IMG/VR virus record: IMGVR_UViG_3300042516_000156 | Span: 1 to 25,131 of that record | Strand: one strand, 5' to 3' | DNA from: a virus | Length of the DNA stretch: 25,131 bases | In this document: positions 16,182 to 22,767 of the stretch, piece after piece | Position numbering within the stretch: position 1 is the stretch's first letter | Layout: each line of letters opens with the position of its first letter | Translations under genes and position numbers: made by a program | The notes under the pieces: generated by a model | What the model saw: the letters and a program-made list of their open reading frames with translations, nothing else | What the model was told of the DNA's origin: nothing | Database searches by the model: none

Positions 16182-16691
16182 ATGTCAAACAGCCTATCAC
16201 CTACACCCAATACACCATTAAGCATCAATCAAATGCTTTCATCTTCTAATGTAAACTTAATTAAAACCGCTACACCAGACATCGTATTGTTTGATGACGA
16301 CTCAGTCCCAACAGAACAAATGGCTGATTTAATATTTGAAAATATTGGTGGACAAGAGTTAATTAATATAACAAGAAATGACACAATCAATGGTCAAAAT
16401 ATATCTTATCAGCCAATAAAAAATATTAGATCAATACAACAATCTTATAATTCAAATAACATTTTAGGATTACAAAAAACCTCAGACAAATATTTTTCTG
16501 GATTTTCAATTAGATTTGATCAAAAAACTCCAAATGAGGGTAATGGATTAAATGGTACTAACGTTTATGTTGACAACTCTGGCAACTTAGTAATAGAGGC
16601 TGTTGGTTTAAACAATGATGAACAACTTGAGGTTCAATTAAGCACCAGTGGTACAATATATACTATACAATTTGACGGGAATGAATCATGA
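16182..16691 (+). CDS. Tail-tip associated protein of unknown function
   Basis: 169 residues, ATG one base after the hub stop with GAGGT upstream. The N-terminal 30 residues are serine/proline-rich and probably flexible. The rest is acidic and beta-rich, with GFSIRFDQKTPNEGNGLNGT near the middle and YTIQFDGNES at the end. No cysteine pair, signal peptide or membrane segment. It overlaps the following gene by four bases (ATGA), so the two are co-translated. Its place within the minor tail cluster suggests a virion component, perhaps a linker or small fibre; I do not recognise a family. Confidence 0.6.
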   Translation: MSNSLSPTPNTPLSINQMLSSSNVNLIKTATPDIVLFDDDSVPTEQMADLIFENIGGQELINITRNDTINGQNISYQPIKNIRSIQQSYNSNNILGLQKTSDKYFSGFSIRFDQKTPNEGNGLNGTNVYVDNSGNLVIEAVGLNNDEQLEVQLSTSGTIYTIQFDGNES

Positions 16692-17842
16692 TAACTGATG
16701 CTGGAAAGTCCATTATTGGTAAATACCTGCTTGGTCAGTCTCCAGCCTATGCTTCATATATTGCTGTTGGCTGTGGTCCAATTCCATTAGATACCGCAGA
16801 TACACAAGGTGATTTTTCTCTTAAAACAAATCTTGATTTTGAAATGTTTCGTGTTCCTATTTCTTCAAGAGGATTTGTAAAAGAAAACGGTATTGATAAA
16901 ATTGTTTTAACAGCAGAATTACCAACAGAGGAAAGATATGAAATATCAGAAGTAGGCTTATACTCTGCTGGATCAAATCCATCTGCTGGTGCATATGATA
17001 GTAAAACAGTCTTTGCTTTTACTGCTGGAGAAAATTGGCAACACCATACCGCTGCTGCTGCTACTGAAATTCTTCCTTTCATAGCGCCATTAGATAATGA
17101 AGAGGATGATAATATTATTGCAGTTGCAGATACAGTTTTTCAAACAAATGCCGATAACTCAATATTTTTTAAAACATCTCGTGCAAGTAGATATGAAAGA
17201 TCTAGATTTTTAAATAATATGATTTTAATTAGAGGTGATGAAGCAGATTTAACAATTAGCGAAGAAAGTGGTCCAACAGAAGATCATTTTGTAGTCGAAT
17301 CAGGATCAAACCATATACATTTAACTGGACCACAAGTTGATTTTAGTAGAAACTCTCCTAAAGATGAGTTGAGATTAGCATTTTCTTTAATAAATAAAGA
17401 TGGAAACTCTTTTGCAATTCCAGACACAATTAGAGTTTTGGTAGACTTCTCATCAACAGATGCTGGCTCTGGAGAGTTTGCAAGGTTTGAAACAGAAATA
17501 AATCATGCAGATTCTGGAAATACAGAATCAAGTCAAGATTTTGAAACAAATAGGTATTTTGTTGTATCAAAAGAACTACAAGAACTATATACAAGCGCAA
17601 ACTTTACTTGGGATGCAGTAACAGTCGTTAAAATTTATGCCTCTGTTATAGATAATGGAAACCCATCAGAAGATTATTATGTCGCTTTGGATGCTATGAG
17701 ATTAGAAAATACTCAAACTGTTAATCCACTTTATGGGTTAACTGGATACGCCCTTGTTAAAAATAACAATGCAGAAACAGTTATAAAGTCTCCTAATACT
17801 AGTAATTATATAGAATTTAGATTTACAGTTGGCGTCTCTTAA
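16688..17842 (+). CDS. Putative minor tail / fibre protein
   Basis: 384 residues. It begins MITDAGKSIIGKYLLGQSPA followed by YIAVGCG, a 'stay on the tail' N-terminal pattern seen in many phage fibre and minor tail proteins (a short helix, then a strand with a G.G turn, then an ISEVGLYSAG strand). Residues about 180-345 form a second beta-rich domain with FVVESGSNHIHLTG and IRVLVDFSSTDAGSG, which looks like a carbohydrate-binding-module type jelly roll. The final FRFTVGVS strand closes the protein. It shares one base with the next start (TAATG). Function as attachment protein is inferred from order and fold impression. Confidence 0.6.
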   Translation: MITDAGKSIIGKYLLGQSPAYASYIAVGCGPIPLDTADTQGDFSLKTNLDFEMFRVPISSRGFVKENGIDKIVLTAELPTEERYEISEVGLYSAGSNPSAGAYDSKTVFAFTAGENWQHHTAAAATEILPFIAPLDNEEDDNIIAVADTVFQTNADNSIFFKTSRASRYERSRFLNNMILIRGDEADLTISEESGPTEDHFVVESGSNHIHLTGPQVDFSRNSPKDELRLAFSLINKDGNSFAIPDTIRVLVDFSSTDAGSGEFARFETEINHADSGNTESSQDFETNRYFVVSKELQELYTSANFTWDAVTVVKIYASVIDNGNPSEDYYVALDAMRLENTQTVNPLYGLTGYALVKNNNAETVIKSPNTSNYIEFRFTVGVS

Positions 17843-18264
17843 TGTCTGACGCAGGTATTAAAAAATTAACTATTCCTAAAAGTCAACTACCACCTGTAGG
17901 AGATAATAACGAATATTCTATAAGATACAGAGTTATTTCTGAAGATAAAAACAGATACTCTCATTGGTCTCCAATATTCTTAGCAACCGCTCCAGAAGTT
18001 GAAGAGGTTGATGGTGAATTAATTGTTAGCGGAAATACTTCTACAGTTATTTGGGGGGATGAAAATACTAGGCCAAAATACGATATTTTTGTAAAATTTG
18101 ATGGGGGTAGTTATGCATATCATGGAACTTCTCCAATTCACACATATAGTTTTATTAATACTGGCACAACAAATGTTAGAGTAGCCATACAGGTTGAAGG
18201 TATTAACAAAGTACGAAATGCTGAATTAACTATATTTGAATCAAGTATAGTTTCTTTGGTATAA
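17842..18264 (+). CDS. Small tail protein with fibronectin III-like domain
   Basis: 140 residues. EYSIRYRVISEDKNRYSHWS near residues 25-45 has the strand and W.P arrangement of fibronectin type III/Ig-like folds, and later strands (YDIFVKFDGGSYAYHG and NVRVAIQVEG) fit the same sandwich. Such domains decorate phage tails and often help reversible binding to cell-surface polymers. ATG is coupled to the previous stop; its own stop codon TAA overlaps the next promoter. No enzyme motif. Confidence 0.55.
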   Translation: MSDAGIKKLTIPKSQLPPVGDNNEYSIRYRVISEDKNRYSHWSPIFLATAPEVEEVDGELIVSGNTSTVIWGDENTRPKYDIFVKFDGGSYAYHGTSPIHTYSFINTGTTNVRVAIQVEGINKVRNAELTIFESSIVSLV

Positions 18265-18265
18265 T
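18257..18265 (+). promoter_or_regulatory. Extended -10 promoter TGGTATAAT before last tail gene
   Basis: TGG+TATAAT, fourth exact TGnTATAATT copy, overlapping the stop codon of the previous gene. Here a weak -35 (TTGAAT at 18236-18241, 18-base spacer) is also visible. Start is predicted at about 18271, leaving a very short leader that begins with the AGGAGG site itself. Confidence 0.55.
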
Positions 18266-18280
18266 TAAATAGGAGGAACA

Positions 18281-18724
18281 ATGGCAAAAATACCGCTACC
18301 AGAACGTGGGCAACCACTAGATGTTACATATATCTATGAGTTGGCTAAAACTATTAATGATTTATCTACAGAGATTTCTTCTGCAGCATACAATTTTACA
18401 AGCATTGATAATGGTCCATCAATTAAAGAAACTATAAAAACATCAAATGCAAGAGTTGTTGGTGGATATGTAGAAATTTTTACAAATAGCATTGTAAGTG
18501 CGGGCAACGAAAGAGCATTTACTTATTCATTTCAAAATGATTTTAAATTCCCACCAATAGTTACAGCAACAGCATTAAACATTGGAAATACTGAGGCTGG
18601 TCAAAACGTTACAGTTGTTTTACAAAAACCAACTACCTCTAAAGTTGATGGGTTTGTAAGGTTTGGAGCATCTGGAAACTTGTCTCTTGCTGTTAATCTA
18701 ATTGCCGTTGGCATTCCAAACTAA
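18281..18724 (+). CDS. Putative receptor-binding / tail tip protein with H-type lectin-like end
   Basis: 147 residues with an ideal AGGAGG site at 18271-18276, five bases before ATG. The N-terminal 35 residues are helical (LDVTYIYELAKTINDLSTEI), typical of a trimerising stalk. The C-terminal part has FPPIVTATALNIGN, VTVVLQKPT and LAVNLIAVGIPN, the strand order of H-type lectin-like domains often found at phage tail tips (the 'F..P..V' and closing 'NLIAVG' elements). An own promoter and strong ribosome site suggest more copies than the neighbouring hub. Role in host recognition is inferred. Confidence 0.6.
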   Translation: MAKIPLPERGQPLDVTYIYELAKTINDLSTEISSAAYNFTSIDNGPSIKETIKTSNARVVGGYVEIFTNSIVSAGNERAFTYSFQNDFKFPPIVTATALNIGNTEAGQNVTVVLQKPTTSKVDGFVRFGASGNLSLAVNLIAVGIPN

Positions 18725-18733
18725 AAATTATTT

Positions 18734-18925
18734 ATGCTTTTTTGTAAAAAATGTACTGGTCGTTTGTTTGTTGATAGACAATATACAAACACCCAACATA
18801 TAGAAATATACTGCATTAGATGTGGCACTAGAAAATTTTTTCACCCACCTATGGAAAGCGGAGAGGGTAGATGGTTACTAGAAAAGGAATTATTGAGAGC
18901 GAAATTTACAATAACGACTCTGTAA
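18734..18925 (+). CDS. Small zinc-ribbon protein
   Basis: 63 residues with two CxxC knuckles, Cys4/Cys7 (FCKKC) and Cys27/Cys30 (YCIRCG), 19 residues apart: a likely four-cysteine zinc ribbon. The first is preceded by only three residues and the second is followed by basic/aromatic TRKFFHPP. Small phage zinc ribbons of this sort bind nucleic acid or RNA polymerase subunits, but no specific family was recognised. No Shine-Dalgarno site is visible; ATG begins nine bases after the last tail gene and may be reached by reinitiation. Its last 55 bases overlap the start of the next gene in another frame. It marks the structural-to-replication boundary. Confidence 0.6.
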   Translation: MLFCKKCTGRLFVDRQYTNTQHIEIYCIRCGTRKFFHPPMESGEGRWLLEKELLRAKFTITTL

Positions 18926-19413
18926 TAAAAGGAAGCAAAAAAATATGGTTTCTTAACGGAGATTTGGTAAGGCTATATCATAGTTCTAGATCTACTGGAT
19001 TAGTTTCAGTATATAATATTACTAAAGATAGAATTGAAACTTGTTTGCGTACCGATTTTAGAAAAAATAGAGAAAAGGCTTATACGGTTGCTGAGACTGC
19101 TAGATTAATTAATCGTCATAGAAAGTATATGCCAACACTAATAAAAAAGGGTATTATTCCTTCACCAATAGGATCAAAATTAAATGGTCAAACAGGATGG
19201 CAAATAAGATCATATTATTCAGAAAGCGCAGTCCAGGTAATTCGTGATATACTGGCATCTATACATATCGGACAACCAAGAAAAGATGGATTAATAACAA
19301 ATAATATGACGCCAACAAATCAAGAGTTGACACGACGAATGGGAAAAGGTATACTTACATATACAAGAACAGATGACGGAAGATATATCCCAATCTGGTC
19401 AGAAAATATTTAA
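18871..19413 (+). CDS. Helix-turn-helix protein (MerR/excisionase-like)
   Basis: 180 residues. Residues about 70-120 (AYTVAETARLINRHRKYMPT, then LIKKGIIPSPIG, then GWQIRSYYSESAVQVIRDIL) have the 'AE.A.L......I..G.IP' helix-turn-helix followed by the R.Y.. wing of MerR/excisionase-type DNA binders. The first 65 residues (with WFLNGDLVRLYHSSRSTG) form a separate domain. ATG 18871 is supported by GGAG at 18860-18863 and lies 55 bases inside the zinc-ribbon gene, in a different frame. It probably binds DNA and could regulate the promoters nearby or take part in replication initiation; neither is proved. Basic overall, no membrane segment. Confidence 0.6.
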   Translation: MVTRKGIIESEIYNNDSVIKGSKKIWFLNGDLVRLYHSSRSTGLVSVYNITKDRIETCLRTDFRKNREKAYTVAETARLINRHRKYMPTLIKKGIIPSPIGSKLNGQTGWQIRSYYSESAVQVIRDILASIHIGQPRKDGLITNNMTPTNQELTRRMGKGILTYTRTDDGRYIPIWSENI

Positions 19414-19432
19414 AACAAGAAAAGGTGGGGTA

Positions 19433-19645
19433 ATGGAAAACGAAAATACAAAAGTATCAGTAACGCTAGGATATACTCTTAACTTGGGTAACTTCCAGTC
19501 ACTAAGAATTGACCTAGGAGTGGTCGATTCAAAGCGTAGCAATGAAGATGATAATCAAGCCTTTGATAGGGTTTATAAATTTGTTGAAGACAAATTAACA
19601 GAAAAAATTAAAGAAGCACAACTAGAGGCTGACGATACAAATTAA
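19433..19645 (+). CDS. Small conserved-looking protein of unknown function
   Basis: 70 residues. The start at 19433 is chosen over an in-frame upstream ATG at 19373 because AAGGTGG (19422-19428) lies four bases before it and the upstream one would overlap the helix-turn-helix gene. The protein is a beta hairpin-type N-terminus (VSVTLGYTLNLGNFQSLRID) followed by an acidic helical tail (DRVYKFVEDKLTEKIKEAQL). It lies between the helix-turn-helix gene and the helicase block, so a replication or regulatory accessory is plausible. It has no cysteine, signal or membrane segment, and I do not recognise the family. Confidence 0.6.
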   Translation: MENENTKVSVTLGYTLNLGNFQSLRIDLGVVDSKRSNEDDNQAFDRVYKFVEDKLTEKIKEAQLEADDTN

Positions 19646-19953
19646 TGGCTGAACGCAAAGACCGTATGGCTTTGCTTAGCAGGTATAGTAAATTGCACAC
19701 AGCAAGATACGAGCAAAAGCCATCTTTAAATTTAAACGTAGAGCAATGGTCTTCTGATGCACTTATAGAATCTTATGGTATTTCTGAATGTTATGATTTA
19801 CTTGAATATTATTTTAGTATTGCACAAGAGCCTAGTTGGAACTACTTTGCATATAATGCAGAAAAAATTATTAATAGTAAACTAGAGTTAAAGAAAGACA
19901 TTGAAGAAAGATCAGAGCGCAGGAAATTAGCAAGAAGGTGGCTTAGTGAATAA
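19645..19953 (+). CDS. Unknown basic helical protein upstream of helicase; possible helicase loader
   Basis: 102 residues; ATG shares a base with the previous stop (TAATG). The protein is nearly all helical and ends in a strongly charged segment (KKDIEERSERRKLARRWLSE). The gene overlaps the helicase start by eight bases, so it is translationally coupled to it. Phage helicase loaders are small, basic, helical and are encoded next to their helicases. That role is a contextual guess; no sequence similarity to gp59 or DnaC-type loaders (no P-loop) is visible. Confidence 0.55.
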   Translation: MAERKDRMALLSRYSKLHTARYEQKPSLNLNVEQWSSDALIESYGISECYDLLEYYFSIAQEPSWNYFAYNAEKIINSKLELKKDIEERSERRKLARRWLSE

Positions 19954-21169
19954 TACAGAAGCAAAAGTTATTTCGGCTTTATTACAAGATAAACAAATGC
20001 ATGTTTTGCTACAAGCAAACGTAGAAAATCTTCTTAGAACGCATAACGATGTCTGGAACTTTATTCGTTTATACTTTGATAACAATAGCACGGTTCCACC
20101 AACGTCCCTAGTAGTAGAAAAGTTTAGAGATTTTCAGCCAGTAGAAAATGTTGGTGCTACTAAACATCATCTTGATGAATTACAAGTAGAGTATTTAAAT
20201 GATAGTTTAAAAGATATTTTAAGATCTGCAGCAAGTGAAGTGCAGACTGGTCATGGCGCAGAAGCCCTTAATGGACTTATTACAAAAACCTCTGAGTTAA
20301 AGAAAAACACATCTGCTATTCGTGATATTGATGCAACCGACTTAGAATCTGCAATAGCGTACTTTGAAAAGATTAAATTACAAAAAGAAACTGGTCAAAT
20401 TGGTATTAAAACTAACCTTCCAGGATTTGATAATTACCTACCTTCTGGAATTATGCCAGGACAACTTGGAGTATTTCTAGCCTACCCTGGCATTGGTAAG
20501 TCTTGGATGGCTTTATACTTTGCTGTTCAAGCATGGAAGCAAGGCAAATCTCCCTTAATTATTTCTCTTGAAATGTCAGAAACAGAAGTTCGTAATCGTG
20601 TATTTGCAATTATGGGTGAAGGTGTTTGGTCTCATCGTAAACTCAGCAATGGAGAAGTTGAACTTGACATGTTAAAAAATTGGCACAAAAATAAAGTTGA
20701 AGGCAGGCCAGAGTTTCATATTATTTCAAATGATAACGGTGGAGAAGTTAATCCTTCTGTAATTCGTGGAAAGATTGATCAATATAAACCAGACTTTGTT
20801 ATTGTTGATTACCTACAGTTAATGTCTCCTAATCAAAAGTCTGACAATGAAACAGTACGTATGAAAAATCTTTCACGAGAACTTAAACTTATGGCTATTA
20901 GCGAAGAGGTGCCTATTATTGCTATCTCATCTGCTACTCCCGATGATGTTAAAGACTTGAGCAGTGCTCCTACACTTGGTCAAACTGCTTGGTCTAGACA
21001 GATTGCATATGATGCTGACTGGGTAATGGCCCTTGGTCGTGCTACTAATAGTGATATTATTGAGTGCGTATTTAGAAAAAATAGAAATGGTTTTATGGGA
21101 GATTTTTTAGTGCAGGTAGATTTTGACAAAGGTTATTATCGTTATAAGGATTACGAAGATGCCAAGTAA
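19946..21169 (+). CDS. dnaB: Replicative DNA helicase, DnaB/gp41-type
   Basis: 407 residues beginning at GTG 19946, with AGAAGG at 19933-19938. Residues 1-160 form the helical N-terminal domain; a RecA-like ATPase core follows. Walker A is PGIGKS at 181-186 (lysine 185), Walker B is VIVDYLQL with aspartate 288, and ISSATPDDVK near residue 330 and SRQIAYDADWVMAL near residue 350 fit later helicase motifs. The hexamer unwinds the fork 5' to 3' and normally works with the primase encoded next. It is shorter than bacterial DnaB (about 460-480) and closer to phage versions. The final 11 bases overlap the primase start. Confidence 0.9.
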   Translation: MNNTEAKVISALLQDKQMHVLLQANVENLLRTHNDVWNFIRLYFDNNSTVPPTSLVVEKFRDFQPVENVGATKHHLDELQVEYLNDSLKDILRSAASEVQTGHGAEALNGLITKTSELKKNTSAIRDIDATDLESAIAYFEKIKLQKETGQIGIKTNLPGFDNYLPSGIMPGQLGVFLAYPGIGKSWMALYFAVQAWKQGKSPLIISLEMSETEVRNRVFAIMGEGVWSHRKLSNGEVELDMLKNWHKNKVEGRPEFHIISNDNGGEVNPSVIRGKIDQYKPDFVIVDYLQLMSPNQKSDNETVRMKNLSRELKLMAISEEVPIIAISSATPDDVKDLSSAPTLGQTAWSRQIAYDADWVMALGRATNSDIIECVFRKNRNGFMGDFLVQVDFDKGYYRYKDYEDAK

Positions 21170-22082
21170 TATTTATAGTAAAGAACAAATACAAAGAGTT
21201 CTTAACGGTGCTGGAACTGACATAGAAACAGAATTTAGTAATGACTTTATTATCTATTGCCCGTATCACAATAACACAAGAACTCCTGCTGCAGAAATTG
21301 CAAAAGATAGTGGTTTGTTTTTTTGTTTTAGTTGTCAAACTACAAAAAGTCTTGAAGAGTTTGTTATGTTTGTAACTGGCAGAACATATTTTGAAGCAGC
21401 AAGATATATAAAAAGTAAAGAAACTGAAACCAATATTGAGAGCGTAATTAATAAAGCCATGTATGCTCCACCAGACTTTGTTCAATATGATGAAGTATTA
21501 ATTAAAAGATTAAACAACAGTGCACTTGAACTCCCAAGAGCAACAAGATACTATGCTAGCAGGTTTATTACTGAAGAGTCAATCAAAAAATTTGCTTTGG
21601 GATATTCAGAAAAACAAGACATGGTTACTATTCCAGTTCACTCACCAGACGGAATGACAATTGGTTTTGTTGGTAGATCTGTTGAAGGCAAGGAATTTAA
21701 AAATACTCCAGGACTTCCAAAGGGTAAGATATTATTTAATTTACATAGAGTTAAAAGTTCTAGTCTTGTTTATGTAGTTGAGTCATCTTTTGATGCTATA
21801 AGGCTAGACCAAATAGGATTCCCAGCAGTTGCAACACTGGGGGCTAACGTATCTGCATCGCAGATTAAACTGTTAGAAAAGTACTTCAATAATGTTGTAC
21901 TTGTTGCAGACAACGATGAGGCTGGTCTAATAATGAAAGATAAGTTAATTGAAAAACTTGGTTCATTAGTCAGCGTAATTAACATAGATAAAAAATATAA
22001 AGATATAGGTGATATGGATGATCAGGCAATTAGAAACATTGAGTTTCAGTTTGACAAATCTATATCTTCTATGTTAAACTAA
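21159..22082 (+). CDS. dnaG: DNA primase, DnaG-type, with zinc finger and TOPRIM domain
   Basis: 307 residues from ATG 21159 (AAGGA at 21146-21150). An in-frame TTG at 21123 would add an unconvincing 12-residue extension lying in helicase code, so it was not used. The zinc-binding site is Cys34, His37, Cys56 and Cys59 (CPYH...CFSC), the CHC2-type finger that recognises template. The TOPRIM domain has the acidic glutamate 208 (YVVESSFDAI) and the DxD pair Asp251/Asp253 (VLVADNDEAGL). These are the expected metal-binding residues for primer synthesis. It lacks a large C-terminal helicase-interaction domain; the phage helicase next door is the obvious partner. Start is coupled to the helicase. 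Confidence 0.9.
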   Translation: MPSNIYSKEQIQRVLNGAGTDIETEFSNDFIIYCPYHNNTRTPAAEIAKDSGLFFCFSCQTTKSLEEFVMFVTGRTYFEAARYIKSKETETNIESVINKAMYAPPDFVQYDEVLIKRLNNSALELPRATRYYASRFITEESIKKFALGYSEKQDMVTIPVHSPDGMTIGFVGRSVEGKEFKNTPGLPKGKILFNLHRVKSSSLVYVVESSFDAIRLDQIGFPAVATLGANVSASQIKLLEKYFNNVVLVADNDEAGLIMKDKLIEKLGSLVSVINIDKKYKDIGDMDDQAIRNIEFQFDKSISSMLN

Positions 22083-22107
22083 AAATAACAAAACGAAGGA
22101 GAAAAAT

Positions 22108-22764
22108 ATGAGCGTTATAAAGGGACTCAAGAATATAAATGCCCTGCTCGACAAGCCAAAATATGATGAAAACTCACCAAAGGTAAGATGGCTTAAACTT
22201 GCCGATGGTCAATCAGTAAAAATCCGTTTCATTGAAGAGTTAGATGAAGACTCTGCAAACTACAGTCCAGATCGTGGTCTTGCTCTTGTTGTTAAAGAAC
22301 ATACAAATCCAAAAGACTATAAGCGTAAGGCTGTAGATACAATGGAATCAGAAGGTCGTGACTGGGCAGAAGAAATGCATCGTAAAGATATGAAGGCTGG
22401 CTGGAGAGCACGTCTTCGCTTTTACTGCAATGTTCTAGTAGACGATGGCATTGAAGCACCATATGTGGCTATTTGGTCAATGGGTGTTAGCAAGCAATCA
22501 GCATTTAATACACTTCGTGAGTATGCTCTTGAAACAGGTAGCATATCAAACGTAGTCTGGAAAGTTAAGCGCAATGGGCAGGGTACTGAAACAAGTTATA
22601 CAACCATTCCAGGAGCACCAGACACAGAGCCATTTAACTGGGCAGAAATTAAGCCTTATGCTCTTGAATTAGCATTAAAGAAAATTCCTTATGCTGAACA
22701 AGAAGCATTTTATCTTGGGTTTGATGGCCCAACAACTTCATCTGCTACTAACGTAGACTGGTAA
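22108..22764 (+). CDS. Putative single-stranded DNA-binding protein
   Basis: 218 residues, with AAGGAGA six bases before ATG 22108. The middle has a basic/aromatic beta region (GWRARLRFYCNVLVDDGIEA, then VAIWSMGVSKQSAFNTLREY and WKVKRNGQGTETSYTTIPGA) consistent with an OB-fold ssDNA-binding protein of the type found in phage replication cassettes. The C-terminus is moderately acidic and ends VDW. Arginine codons are mostly CGT or CGC, indicating high expression, as needed for a protein that coats the fork. It stands between primase and polymerase, the expected place. Its stop TAA is followed at once by TAG and then the polymerase ATG in the same frame. Confidence 0.7.
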   Translation: MSVIKGLKNINALLDKPKYDENSPKVRWLKLADGQSVKIRFIEELDEDSANYSPDRGLALVVKEHTNPKDYKRKAVDTMESEGRDWAEEMHRKDMKAGWRARLRFYCNVLVDDGIEAPYVAIWSMGVSKQSAFNTLREYALETGSISNVVWKVKRNGQGTETSYTTIPGAPDTEPFNWAEIKPYALELALKKIPYAEQEAFYLGFDGPTTSSATNVDW

Positions 22765-22767
22765 TAG

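Noticed and set aside
18871-18925. Possible programmed frameshift fusing the zinc-ribbon and helix-turn-helix proteins
   Set aside because: The frames are in the -1 relation but no X_XXY_YYZ slippery heptamer is present, and the second gene has its own ribosome site.
19373-19432. Upstream in-frame ATG that would make the 70-residue protein 90 residues long
   Set aside because: It would overlap the end of the helix-turn-helix gene and has no ribosome site; the ATG at 19433 has AAGGTGG four bases ahead.
21123-21158. TTG start upstream of the primase
   Set aside because: It lies within helicase code, adds a low-complexity 12-residue extension, and the ATG at 21159 gives a typical primase N-terminus.
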